Positions 52,792 to 61,012 of a stretch of 64,000 bases of DNA are shown here, piece after piece. Position numbers and translations under genes: made by a program. The notes beneath the pieces are model-generated. The model ran no database searches, was not told the DNA's origin, and saw only the letters and a list, made by a program, of their open reading frames with translations. Position 1 is the stretch's first letter; each line of letters starts with the position of its first letter. The stretch is taken from NCBI RefSeq assembly GCF_900110245.1, contig NZ_FOCZ01000006.1:497004-561003 (forward strand). The letters are read 5' to 3'. The DNA is from Niastella yeongjuensis (GTDB taxonomy: Bacteria > Bacteroidota > Bacteroidia > Chitinophagales > Chitinophagaceae).

Positions 52792-54123
52792 TTAATCCAA
52801 TGGCATAATGGTTATGTAATCAACATTCACGGCATCCTTTCCTCCTCCTTCCAGCCGGATGGTATTGTTACCGGCATTCAGCTTCACTGTGAATACCGTT
52901 TTACCGGTAAAGGCAGCAGCATCCCCTGTAGCAATGGCATTCAGGTAAGAATGATCGGCGCCATTCACCAGTAATTTCATTCTGCCATAAGCAGCATTGG
53001 CATGTACAATGGTCAACGTAGCCCGGCCGCCTTTTTTGCCACCATCGATGTTTGAGAATGTTATTGAAGAAGCCCCATCTTTCAAATTGGCAACGTAATT
53101 ACTATTTACAGCAGCGCCGCCATCCATGGCTGCTTTTTCCGCTTCATAGCGGGTTGATTTTTTAGTATTTGGCTTTGACGCTTTGATAGCCGCCGGACCG
53201 GTCTTTGTTTGTTCAACGAGTTTTATGGTGCCATCGTCGTTAAAATTTACATAGTCCACACAGATAGACCGTAAATTACCATGACCGGTATTGGAGATAT
53301 TCTGATTGTGATAAAACATATACCACTTGCCTTTGTATTCCACTACGGATCCGTGGTTGGTATCACAATCGGTAGAACCCAGGAATACGCCCTGGTATTT
53401 CCAGGGGCCCAATGGACTGTTGCTGGTAGCATACCGCAACTGGTTTTCGCGGCCGTGGTTATCGGCATAGGTAAGGTAATAGATCCCGTTCCTTTTAAAG
53501 ACCCAGGTAGCTTCGTGAAAGTCAACCAATCCTTCCATTTTTTGCAGGGCGCCGTCCATTTCAACCATGTTGTCTTTTAATTTTCCACCTAAACACCTGC
53601 TGCCGCCGCCGTAATAAAAATAGGCCTGTCCATCGGTATCGATAAACACACAGGGATCGATCATGGAGCTGCTATCGATGCCTTTTATGTAACCGGCGGA
53701 GGTAAAATCGCTGGCCGGTTTTTTACTGGTGGCCACTCCTATTTTCCAGGAATTGTTCCATTTTGTTTCGCTGGGATGTGGGAAATAATAGTAATACGTA
53801 CCGTTCCTATAGGCGCAATCGGGTGCCCACATAAAACCGCCTTCTTTACGGCCCCATTCCACCTGGCTGGCGTTAAGAATTTCCCCTTCATCGCGCCAGT
53901 TCACCATATCGTCAGTTGAATATACGTGATACCGGTCCATCAGGTCGCAGCCCCGGGCCGGGTCAATGTCGTGGGAGGGATAAACATACAACCGGCCATC
54001 GGCCCACACATGCGCCGAAGGATCGGCCGTGTATATACTGGTAATAAAAGGATTCTGGGAAAAACAGCGTACGCTTATCAACAAAGCGCCCAGCAGGATC
54101 TGACAAGCAATTATTTTTTTCAT
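52792..54123 (-). CDS. GH43 family glycosidase with C-terminal CBM6/35-like module
   Basis: 443 residues from the ATG at 54123, where the signal peptide (about 1-22, RCFSQ) begins properly; an ATG at 54147 adds eight residues without hydrophobic character. The five-bladed GH43 propeller (about 25-320) has the Asp general base near SAHVWADGRLYVY, the pKa-modulating Asp in DPCVFIDTDGQAYFYYGG, and the Glu general acid in DFHEATWVFKRNG. Residues about 325-443 are a CBM6/35-like jelly roll (RYEAEKAAMDGGAAV, NTIRLEGGG, VNVDYITIMP). GH43 enzymes cleave arabinose- or xylose-containing glycans. It is a single gene whose promoter shares elements with the PUL C intergenic region. Confidence 0.9.
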   Translation of the reverse strand: MKKIIACQILLGALLISVRCFSQNPFITSIYTADPSAHVWADGRLYVYPSHDIDPARGCDLMDRYHVYSTDDMVNWRDEGEILNASQVEWGRKEGGFMWAPDCAYRNGTYYYYFPHPSETKWNNSWKIGVATSKKPASDFTSAGYIKGIDSSSMIDPCVFIDTDGQAYFYYGGGSRCLGGKLKDNMVEMDGALQKMEGLVDFHEATWVFKRNGIYYLTYADNHGRENQLRYATSNSPLGPWKYQGVFLGSTDCDTNHGSVVEYKGKWYMFYHNQNISNTGHGNLRSICVDYVNFNDDGTIKLVEQTKTGPAAIKASKPNTKKSTRYEAEKAAMDGGAAVNSNYVANLKDGASSITFSNIDGGKKGGRATLTIVHANAAYGRMKLLVNGADHSYLNAIATGDAAAFTGKTVFTVKLNAGNNTIRLEGGGKDAVNVDYITIMPLD

Positions 54124-54126
54124 AGG

Positions 54127-54187
54127 TGCAAGTAAGGGTTTGGGCATTAATCAGGTGCTTAATAGCGCATTAATTAAGGATTAATGG
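54127..54187 (-). promoter_or_regulatory. Promoter element of the GH43 gene shared with PUL C
   Basis: Reading the minus strand, CCATTAATCCTTAATTAATG begins at 54187 and TTACTTGCA begins at 54135, just before the ATG at 54123. The same two blocks in the same order precede the GH71/99-like gene at 39261-39309; the spacing differs by 12 bases, about one helical turn. Confidence 0.6.
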
Positions 54188-54205
54188 ATGAAAATGCACC
54201 TTCTT

Positions 54206-56833
54206 TTACCGGATGAGTTCGATTGTCCCCTTTTTTCTGATAACCCGGCCTGTATAATCCACTCCTTCCAACGCCCACACAAACGTACCGGCGCTCAGGT
54301 GATTTCCTTTCAGCGTGCCATTCCATCCTGCTGCCAGATCAGTAGTACGGAACACTTCCTGCCCCCATCGGTTCATAATTACAAAATACTTCAATGCTTT
54401 CATCCCGGGTGCTGTTACTCTAAAGATGTCATTGCGGCCGTCGCCATTGGGGGTAAAAGCATTGGGCACATAGATGTCCACGTTTTTGAACACCTTTACA
54501 AAAACCGCATCCGATGCCGTGCAACCTTCCGGTGTTACGGCCGTTACCTGGTAGGTGATATTATTTTCCGGCTGGGCTATCGGGTTGGCAGTTGATGGAG
54601 TTGTCAATCCATAAGAAGGCGACCAGGCAAACTGCGTAAATCCACTTTTATTAAGATCTACCGCCTGCATTTGCAGGGGTTGCCCCAATGCAACAATCGT
54701 ATCGTTACCGGCCCATACCTGTGTAGGCGGAACTACATGGAATAATACCGAATCTTCTTTTAAAGAACGGCAACCCTGTGCATCGGTAACCTGCAGGGTA
54801 TACAGCACAGATCTTTCCGGATGAATTACCTCAGGCGCGTCAACAGCTGTATTACTTAAATAGGTCTCGGGTTTCCATTTATAACTTAAGCCACCGCTGC
54901 CATGCAACAAACCATCATAGGTATAACAAACGCTGGTATCATTACCTGCGTGGGCAATGGGAGCAGGCAGCACGGTCACTACCAGTGAATCGGTCAGTGT
55001 ACAGGTGCCTTTGGTGGCCGATAAATAATATTTAGTGGTTGTTGGTGGCGAGGCAGAAGGATTAACAATTGTCGTATTGCTGATACCAGCAACCGGGGTC
55101 CACGAAAAATTGATTCCATTGGAAGTACCTGAAAGCGGGGTACTGAGGCCTTCACAAATGGTTGCATCATTTCCCGCGTCTACCACCAGGTCGCTTACGG
55201 TAATAATAACAGGGATGGAAACTTCAACATAATTAACTACATCTTTGATTAAGGCTACATGTGTGCCCGGCGTCAGATTTGAAAACACGTTATTCGCTCC
55301 AAAAATTAAATTATCAACACCGTACGTATATGGCGGGGTTCCACCTTTTCCAATGATCGTGATCCGTCCTCCTTTTCCACCACAAACAGTTTCGGTTTTT
55401 GCATCCAGGTCAAGGTCGCTTAACTGGAAAATATCGAGAATCGTGGTATTCTGACAATCGATAACAATATCGGCAAAAATTGTAAAGGAGTTAATCCCAT
55501 GAAGATTGGTAAAGGAAGCCGTGGAGCTGGTAGCCGTACCTCCATCGGGTTTTAGCAACGTATAGGTGATCACCGCATTGGCAGGTGGCGCCGGAAATAT
55601 GGTAGCTGTTACGCTATTTTTGGTAGCTTTAGCTGTTAGTATATAGTTTATGCGCGGTTTAGGTAAGGCACAATAAGCAGACAAATTCACGGCAGCTACA
55701 AACCCATCACCACCGGCATATACGTAATTCCGGTCTTCATCATACTCAAGCGCATATACGGCTTTTCCTGAATAACCGGGGATATCGATATCGGCAACCG
55801 CATTGTCATCGAATACAGTTCCATTGAACTGCAGCACTTTTATACTTCCACTGGCTGTACCAATAAAAACATGATCGCAATTGTCGGCATAAATACCCTG
55901 TTGCATCAACGCCGTGGAGGAAAATGTAAGTGGAGTACCGACTGTTGCGCCCGTTGACTTATCGAATGCTTTTAGATTTTTACCATCATAGTAGAAAAGG
56001 TATTTTGAACTTACAGCCAGTACATTGGCAGCATTGGTACCTGATCCGGAACCAGCCATGAAAGGGGCATTATTATCTTCCTGTAAAGTAGTATATCCAG
56101 TTAGCGTATTCCATTTCTGATCGGCTGCCGTATAGGGCTGGCTGTTTTTATAGATCCTGTTGTTAACAAACGGAGTTCCATCGGAGGCCAGAATACAATA
56201 CAGGTCCTTGTTAGCCGGATCAACAACAAAATCTGCCACATCCTGCTTATAAGGATAAGTGGTAATACCTGTTACGTTATAAGAACTGAAACCCGTAGCT
56301 GGTGGCAACAACATGCCCATGTTATCATGATAATCACCATTGGTCCCGCCGCCACTGGCAATCAGTATTTGTGGAGAACCGCCATTGCAGTACCAACGCA
56401 TTTTCCAGATCTCACCATTGTTGTTATTGGCATCGGTAAAAAAGCGTGTTCTATAATTATCATAGGTACCTGAAACGCCGTTTAGCCGAATAACCCTGCC
56501 ACCACCGGCAGCGGCCCCCGGGCCAACATATACGTGCCCTGTTGTTTTTTCAACTGCCCAGCCACCAAAATTACCTCCATACTGCCAGCCGGGAACAGGA
56601 ACAGAATACTTCCACAGCAAGCCACCCCCGTTACTAAGTTTCGCAATCTGTCCCGCCGTATTGTCACCCCCCTGCACGTAAACCTCTCCCCCATAATTAA
56701 AATCTACCTGCATTACCTTTCCGGCATTTACGCCGGTAAGCGCTGCCGTTGTACCAGCCACAAAAACTACTTGGGCAACCAGGTTATTATATAGCAGAAA
56801 AGATAATACCAGCGTAAGAGCAAACCTATACAT
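54206..56833 (-). CDS. T9SS type B sorted surface protein with propeller and PKD-like domains
   Basis: 875 residues, signal peptide 1-20. Residues about 25-390 look like a beta-propeller, with repeated GGD/GGG-V-Y-V-strand units ending in EYDEDRNYVYAGGDGFVAAV. The middle has several Ig/PKD-like or SprB-like repeats (CGGKGGRITIIGKGGTPPYT, ATICEGLSTPLSGTSNGINF, DTSVCYTYDGLLHGSGGLSY). The C-terminal about 85 residues are a gliding-motility-associated type B sorting domain (VPNAFTPNGDGRNDIFRV, MNRWGQEVFRT, WNG, AGTFVWALEGVDYTGRVIRK-G-T). It is exported through the type IX secretion system to the cell surface. The role is unknown; adhesion is a guess. Confidence 0.9.
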   Translation of the reverse strand: MYRFALTLVLSFLLYNNLVAQVVFVAGTTAALTGVNAGKVMQVDFNYGGEVYVQGGDNTAGQIAKLSNGGGLLWKYSVPVPGWQYGGNFGGWAVEKTTGHVYVGPGAAAGGGRVIRLNGVSGTYDNYRTRFFTDANNNNGEIWKMRWYCNGGSPQILIASGGGTNGDYHDNMGMLLPPATGFSSYNVTGITTYPYKQDVADFVVDPANKDLYCILASDGTPFVNNRIYKNSQPYTAADQKWNTLTGYTTLQEDNNAPFMAGSGSGTNAANVLAVSSKYLFYYDGKNLKAFDKSTGATVGTPLTFSSTALMQQGIYADNCDHVFIGTASGSIKVLQFNGTVFDDNAVADIDIPGYSGKAVYALEYDEDRNYVYAGGDGFVAAVNLSAYCALPKPRINYILTAKATKNSVTATIFPAPPANAVITYTLLKPDGGTATSSTASFTNLHGINSFTIFADIVIDCQNTTILDIFQLSDLDLDAKTETVCGGKGGRITIIGKGGTPPYTYGVDNLIFGANNVFSNLTPGTHVALIKDVVNYVEVSIPVIITVSDLVVDAGNDATICEGLSTPLSGTSNGINFSWTPVAGISNTTIVNPSASPPTTTKYYLSATKGTCTLTDSLVVTVLPAPIAHAGNDTSVCYTYDGLLHGSGGLSYKWKPETYLSNTAVDAPEVIHPERSVLYTLQVTDAQGCRSLKEDSVLFHVVPPTQVWAGNDTIVALGQPLQMQAVDLNKSGFTQFAWSPSYGLTTPSTANPIAQPENNITYQVTAVTPEGCTASDAVFVKVFKNVDIYVPNAFTPNGDGRNDIFRVTAPGMKALKYFVIMNRWGQEVFRTTDLAAGWNGTLKGNHLSAGTFVWALEGVDYTGRVIRKKGTIELIR

Positions 56834-56897
56834 GAACGTTGGAGTTATATACGCCGCTAAAATACAAAAGCTTTTTTGCAGATAAAATACCTATACG

Positions 56898-57527
56898 TTA
56901 TAAATATTTTTCAAACCAGTTGGCGGCCAGGTCGGCCACCTTGTGTAAAGCCCCGGGTTCTTCAAATAAGTGCGAAGCGCCTTCAACAATTTCCATATCC
57001 TTTTCACCAGTGAGTTGTTCAAAGGCCTTGTTGTTTAAACCCAGCACCTGTGTATCGCGGGAGCCAACAATGAGCAGCGTGGGTGCTTTTACCTGTTTCA
57101 AAGCAACAGCCAGATCGGGCCGGCCGCCACGGCTTACCACCGCATTAATATTTTTCTCGAGCATGGCCGCCGCCTGTAAGGCGGAAGCAGCGCCTGTACT
57201 GGCGCCAAAATAACCAATGGGTAATTGGTCCAGATCAGGATGTTGCTTTACCCATTCCGTTACCTGTACCAATCGATGGCTCAACAACGCAATATCAAAC
57301 CGGTTTTCATACACTTCGTCTTCTAATACGGTTAACAGGTCGGTGAGCAGCGTTGCCATGTTGTGTTTATTCAGCACATCCGCCACAAAATTATTGCGCG
57401 GACTTAACCGGCTGCTGCCACTCCCATGCGCAAAGATCACCACGCCCCTTGCCTTAGCCGGTTCAGCCAGATTGGCACTCAGGGCAACAGTCTGTAAATT
57501 GATCTGTATTTCCTTTTTGCGGGTCAT
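56898..57527 (-). CDS. Dienelactone-hydrolase-like alpha/beta hydrolase
   Basis: 209 residues, cytoplasmic, close to the minimal alpha/beta-hydrolase fold. Oxyanion-loop motif FAHGSGSSR (32-40), nucleophile elbow YFGASTGA with Ser110, acid Asp158 in VGSRDTQVLG and His186 in EGASHLFEEPGAL complete the triad. This short subfamily often accompanies phosphoribosyltransferase domains; here it is free-standing. The substrate is unknown. It may be co-transcribed with the secreted protein gene at 57578 (50-base gap). Confidence 0.9.
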   Translation of the reverse strand: MTRKKEIQINLQTVALSANLAEPAKARGVVIFAHGSGSSRLSPRNNFVADVLNKHNMATLLTDLLTVLEDEVYENRFDIALLSHRLVQVTEWVKQHPDLDQLPIGYFGASTGAASALQAAAMLEKNINAVVSRGGRPDLAVALKQVKAPTLLIVGSRDTQVLGLNNKAFEQLTGEKDMEIVEGASHLFEEPGALHKVADLAANWFEKYL

Positions 57528-57577
57528 GGGGCGTACTTTTACAAAAAGCTGAAAATTCCATGCCAGTGCAGGGCCTG

Positions 57578-58504
57578 TTATTTGTGCTTAAAAATGATCA
57601 CCGCATTCTTTTTCAGATCGGAGGCTGCTTTTAATTGAAAGCGGTCTTTGCCCGCTTCAATGGTCAATAAGGCAGTATTGGGTGGAATGGTACCGAGGTT
57701 ATTGGCTACCAGAACAAATTCATGAACAGGCACATTCCGGTCTAATGGCACCACCACCCGGTATGGATGTGCCGATACAAAAAGACGTGACACAAGGATC
57801 GCGTTGTTATGAAAAACAGTTACCGTATCGCCATCGACCACCTCGTTATCGGCAATACTGATCACAATGCTGTCGGCAGCAGTAATGATCGTACTCAACG
57901 TATCGGGAACCCGCAGGATCTTAACGGCAGTGATACTATCATTAAACGCTTTTTTAGCAAGTTCGTCGTGGGTAAGACTGGGCGCCGGCACAGCGATGGC
58001 CGTATTAAACGTATCAGCTTTCCTGTTTTGCTCCACAGTATTATTTTGACTATTGTGCTTTACTAACCAGGAAAACATATAATCGGTGGTATCTGCCCTT
58101 GAGCTTACCTGTCGCAACACAGTACGCACGGCCATACCCATAGAAAGTATTTGCGTTAAGGCCGATTTGGCATTGGCAGAACCGATCAGGTATTTACCAT
58201 CGCTCTGTACGCTGAAGGTAAGTTTATAGGTGCACATTACATGGTTAGCTGTTCTTGCAATGAAGCTTTGGCCAGCGCCTTTTAATAGCCGGGTTGAATC
58301 ATTAAAATTGCCTAAAAAATTGGTCTTGCAAAAACCCATACCCTCATCATAAGTATAGCCTATATAGGTACTTCCCTGTTTGATCAACACCAGGTTCATA
58401 TACTCCGCATCGATACGTCCTTCCCAGGTTCCGGAAAGATCTTGCGCCCAACATGGCTCACCGATACACAGCCATAAAAGCAGGAAACAGAACAGCAACC
58501 TCAT
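57578..58504 (-). CDS. Secreted protein of unknown function
   Basis: 308 residues from the ATG at 58504 (MRLLFCFLLLWLCIG; a TTG lies three codons earlier). Signal peptide to about residue 21 (PCWAQ). The first domain (about 22-130) begins DLSGTWEGRIDAEYMNLVLI, a lipocalin-like calycin start. The last part (about 200-308) is beta-rich with DSIVISIADNEVVDGDTVTV and VVPLDRNVPVHEFVLVANNL, resembling short Ig-like secreted domains seen in Bacteroidota. No enzyme motif. I do not recognise a named family for the whole protein. Confidence 0.75.
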   Translation of the reverse strand: MRLLFCFLLLWLCIGEPCWAQDLSGTWEGRIDAEYMNLVLIKQGSTYIGYTYDEGMGFCKTNFLGNFNDSTRLLKGAGQSFIARTANHVMCTYKLTFSVQSDGKYLIGSANAKSALTQILSMGMAVRTVLRQVSSRADTTDYMFSWLVKHNSQNNTVEQNRKADTFNTAIAVPAPSLTHDELAKKAFNDSITAVKILRVPDTLSTIITAADSIVISIADNEVVDGDTVTVFHNNAILVSRLFVSAHPYRVVVPLDRNVPVHEFVLVANNLGTIPPNTALLTIEAGKDRFQLKAASDLKKNAVIIFKHK

Positions 58505-58558
58505 ACACCACAATTAACATAAGAAAGTTAGTTGATTATGGGCAGATTCTATAAACAC

Positions 58559-58586
58559 ACCAGCCTTTCTTTTCAGAAAGGCTGGT
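58559..58586 (-). terminator. Hairpin after the frameshifted small gene
   Basis: Perfect 12-bp stem ACCAGCCTTTCT / AGAAAGGCTGGT with a TTTC loop, 17 bases past the stop codon at 58603 on the minus strand. The following minus-strand bases are GTGTTTATAG. Its place after a stop codon supports the small gene being, or having been, expressed. Confidence 0.6.
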
Positions 58587-58602
58587 GCTTATTTGCCTGA
58601 TA

Positions 58603-58799
58603 TTACCAATCCGATGTTATTTGATCCTCAGAAATTACCGATAGGCGCACCAGTACACCAATAAAAACGGCAAGTCCGTAAATATCATGGCCAATGGCGT
58701 ATTGCAATACCCAGGCAATGCTTAGGCCATTCCCCTACAGTCCGACACCCAATCATACAGTGCGAGTTGTACTTCCTTTATGGCCTTTTCACATTTCAT
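58603..58799 (-). pseudogene. Small membrane-protein gene interrupted by a one-base frameshift
   Basis: An ATG at 58799 opens a frame of 25 codons starting MKCEKAIKEVQLALYDWVSD and ending early at TAA. In the -1 frame a further 43 codons run to TAA at 58603 and encode SIAWVLQYAIGHDIYGLAVF with the hydrophobic IGVLVRL, then SVISEDQITSDW. Adding one G to the GGGG run at 58732-58735 joins them into a coherent 65-residue protein with a membrane-compatible helix. A hairpin follows the second stop. It may be a recent pseudogene, a sequencing error, or a site of -1 ribosomal frameshifting. No family was recognised. Confidence 0.5.
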
Positions 58800-58968
58800 T
58801 AATAAACTTTCCCCGCTTTACTACTGTTTATTATAAAAGACAAGCAACAATTTTTACTTTTTTCATAATAAATAAGGAACCGGCCTTTGAGCCGGTTTTT
58901 TATTGCTTTCACATTTCATTAATAAACTTCCGGGCTCCGCTTCCTTCTATTATACAAACAAGCAACAA
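58785..58968 (-). repeat. Direct repeat of about 65 bp (promoter and start-codon segment)
   Basis: Copy 1 at 58785-58850 and copy 2 at 58906-58968 share CACATTTCATTAATAAACTT and, further on, TATTATA(A/C)AA and CAAGCAACAA. On the minus strand each copy reads TTGTTGCTTGT, a TATAATA block, GTTTATTA, then ATG AAA TGT GAA. Copy 1 starts the 65-residue small gene. Copy 2 opens an 18-codon frame that ends after the hairpin at 58878-58903. Confidence 0.8.
58878..58903 (+). terminator. Intrinsic terminator between the two repeat copies
   Basis: Stem AACCGGC / GCCGGTT with a 6-base loop, followed by TTTTATT on the plus strand. On the minus strand it is followed by CCTTATTTATT, a weaker T-tract. It lies within the 18-codon frame opened by repeat copy 2. 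Confidence 0.7.
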
Positions 58969-59006
58969 ATAAAACGCTTGCATAAAAAACCTTAAAAATC
59001 AGTTAT

Positions 59007-59183
59007 ATGAAAACGATATTCACCCTTACCACTCTTGTACTTATAGTAATTGCCAGTTTTGTAAGCGCCGTAATGTTCAAATTTGGCAACTATAATTTTT
59101 CAGCCCTGTTGGTACTGACCAGCTTCCTTTCTTCTGTATTGTGGATACATGTTGTAAACAGCAAGAAAGTGATCTTGCGATAA
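59007..59183 (+). CDS. Small two-helix membrane protein, 58 residues
   Basis: ATG at 59007, TAA at 59181-59183. Two hydrophobic helices, about residues 4-24 (IFTLTTLVLIVIASFVSAVM) and 30-50 (FSALLVLTSFLSSVLWIHVV), are separated by KFGNYN and followed by a basic tail NSKKVILR. Both termini would be on the same side, with the basic tail placing the C-terminus in the cytoplasm. It is followed by a strong terminator. Homologues or function are unknown, but the composition and the terminator argue for a real gene. Confidence 0.65.
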   Translation: MKTIFTLTTLVLIVIASFVSAVMFKFGNYNFSALLVLTSFLSSVLWIHVVNSKKVILR

Positions 59184-59212
59184 GAAAGTATTTCAGAAAC
59201 CACATAGATATG

Positions 59213-59247
59213 AAAAACAGGTATCGAATTCGGTAGCCTGTTTTTTT
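59213..59247. terminator. Bidirectional terminator between the small membrane protein and AraC genes
   Basis: AAAAACAGG and CCTGTTTTT with a partly paired middle, followed by seven T on plus and TTTTT on minus (from the AAAAA on plus). It serves the convergent genes ending at 59183 and 59246. Confidence 0.8.
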
Positions 59248-60037
59248 ATTGTGCTTTCTGCACCGCTGCCGGTGACTTACCAAATTGTTTTTTAAAGGCG
59301 TAGGAGAAATGGGAGAGATTTTCGAAACCCACTTCCAGGTATACATCACCGGGCTTTTTGTGCTGGTTTTTTATTTGAAAGTGCGCTTCTTCCAGCCGTT
59401 TGCGGGTAAGCCAGGTGCCGGGCATTTCATTAAAGACCTTGTTAAAATCGCGTTTGAAGGTTGACAGGCTTCGGCCTGCTAAAAAAGCAAATTGTTCCAG
59501 CTTGATATTGAACCGGAAGTTTTTGTTCATAAACGTTTCCAGGTCTACGCGCTGGGGAATGCTGAAGTTGAAAAATACATGGGCCCAGGCGGGGTTTTGT
59601 TTTAACAGAATGATCAGCAGCTCTTCTCTTTTTACATCGGCAAAGTCGGGGTCCAGTTTTTCCGATCCTTTATAATAAGGCTCCAGCGAGTTTACGAAGT
59701 TTCGCACCAGGGCATTCGTTTCTACCGTTAAAATTGAATCATCGTTGTCGAATACCCCGGGTTTATATGGATGTTTTTCCAGAAATGAGCGCAAAAAAGG
59801 CTCGTCCAGCGCAATCACGATCTTATGGAACTCATTGTCCACTTTATTCTTGGTATAGCGGATCAAATGGTTTTTCCGGGCGATGATGGCATCGCCCGGA
59901 TTGGAAATATATTTTTTTTCGCCATCATAGGCTACATAGGTTCCCTGCAATAAATACATGAAATAATGCTCCGGGATCAGGTGTTCCGGTGAAATTCCCG
60001 GGCCCAGGTAACAGGAATGTATTTTATCTATTTCCAC
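59246..60037 (-). CDS. AraC family transcriptional regulator, paralogue of the one at 29838
   Basis: 263 residues. Cupin-like N-terminal half (HYFMYLLQGTYVAYDGEKKY, NPGDAIIARKNHLIRYTKN). DNA-binding half about 165-263: LEQFAFLAGRSLSTFKRDFN and GDVYLEVGFENLSHFSYAFK, ending FGKSPAAV. It closely matches the AraC protein at 29838 and has the same position, 3 bases after a reductase gene in the same operon. Its probable sites are the direct repeats at 61062-61100 upstream of that operon. Confidence 0.92.
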   Translation of the reverse strand: MEIDKIHSCYLGPGISPEHLIPEHYFMYLLQGTYVAYDGEKKYISNPGDAIIARKNHLIRYTKNKVDNEFHKIVIALDEPFLRSFLEKHPYKPGVFDNDDSILTVETNALVRNFVNSLEPYYKGSEKLDPDFADVKREELLIILLKQNPAWAHVFFNFSIPQRVDLETFMNKNFRFNIKLEQFAFLAGRSLSTFKRDFNKVFNEMPGTWLTRKRLEEAHFQIKNQHKKPGDVYLEVGFENLSHFSYAFKKQFGKSPAAVQKAQ

Positions 60038-60040
60038 GTT

Positions 60041-61012
60041 TTAAATTAATGCATCGATGGTCTCTAACAAGGTGGTTTCTTTTGATCTTGGCTTCCAGCC
60101 CAGCACAGTCCTCGCTTTTTCGTTGCTCATGTGCACATACAGTTCTGCCCCGATCGGTTTCAGTTCAGCCATCTTTACAGCCCGCTGTGGCCGTTCTTTC
60201 CGGATCAACTCCGCTACGTCATAAATACTCACTGACCCTTCCGAAGCGGCCAGAAAGCGCTCTCCTTTTGCTGCGGGATGTGTCATGGCTATGAGGTGAA
60301 TATCCGCCGTATCACGCACATCGACAATATTAAAGGTAAAATTAGGCGTTTCTTTTATATCCCCGTTCAGCAGGCCCTTCAACGCAAATTCCATCGATGC
60401 CGAATAGTTCCCGCCAGGCACGGGACCAAAAATACCTACCGGATTGATCACCGTTAACTCCATCTGGCCGCCTTCCTGCTCCATAAAATCCCAGGCCGCT
60501 TTTTCTGCAATGGCTTTTGATTTCAGATACGGGCGCAGACCAGGCGTATGGGGATCTGTCCAGTCCATTTCTGTAAAAACATAATTCTCCGGACTTCTGC
60601 TATAACCGATCGCTGCAAAAGAAGAGGTCAATACCACACGTTTTACCCCCGCATCGCGGGCTGCTTTCAACACCCGTAAAGAACCATCTCTTGCCGGGAT
60701 GATCAATTCATTTTCATCGGCAGGGTCCATGGCCGGGAAGGGTGAAGCTACGTGTAATACATAGGTACAATCGCGCACCGCTTCCGCCCAATTGTCATCT
60801 TTGGTAAGATCTGCCTCCACAAAGCTCAATTGATCGAAGTTGCCGATGCCGCCCGCTTTGAGTGCATTAATGATCTCTTCTTTTCTTGATAGGGAACGGA
60901 TGGTTGTTTTTACGATATATCCTTCCTGTAACAATTGTAATACACATTGTAGTCCCAAATAACCGGAGCCTCCGGTAACCAACACGGTTGTTGTTATTGC
61001 TGATCTTTTCAT
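60041..61012 (-). CDS. NAD(P)-dependent epimerase/dihydroflavonol-4-reductase-like SDR
   Basis: 323 residues, cytoplasmic extended SDR. NAD(P)-binding motif TGGSGYLG (14-21), basic residues TTIRSLSRKE that favour NADPH, VLHVASPFP and LTSSFAAIGYS of the dihydroflavonol reductase/aldehyde reductase group, and catalytic Tyr-x-x-x-Lys in RPYLKSKAIAE. NPVGIFGPVPG follows as usual. Such enzymes reduce aldehydes and ketones. It is the first gene of the second reductase-AraC operon. Its promoter has two AraC-type direct repeats with the same geometry as at 28729. Confidence 0.92.
   Translation of the reverse strand: MKRSAITTTVLVTGGSGYLGLQCVLQLLQEGYIVKTTIRSLSRKEEIINALKAGGIGNFDQLSFVEADLTKDDNWAEAVRDCTYVLHVASPFPAMDPADENELIIPARDGSLRVLKAARDAGVKRVVLTSSFAAIGYSRSPENYVFTEMDWTDPHTPGLRPYLKSKAIAEKAAWDFMEQEGGQMELTVINPVGIFGPVPGGNYSASMEFALKGLLNGDIKETPNFTFNIVDVRDTADIHLIAMTHPAAKGERFLAASEGSVSIYDVAELIRKERPQRAVKMAELKPIGAELYVHMSNEKARTVLGWKPRSKETTLLETIDALI

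Larger units (their letters stand above)
58514..59006. other. Small-gene region with a duplicated promoter-like element
   Basis: 493 bases containing a hairpin (58559-58586), a frameshifted small minus-strand gene (58603-58799), two copies of an about 65-bp element (58785-58850 and 58906-58968), and a terminator-type hairpin between the copies (58878-58903). A plus-strand open frame of 92 codons across both copies is a by-product of the duplication and is not annotated. Confidence 0.65.

Noticed and set aside
54124-54147. Earlier ATG for the GH43 gene
   Set aside because: The extra residues MPKPLLAP are not part of the signal peptide, and the shared promoter block TTACTTGCA overlaps them.
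58694-58972. Plus-strand open frame of 92 codons
   Set aside because: It contains FHISLINF twice because it reads through the duplicated promoter element, and it crosses a terminator hairpin.
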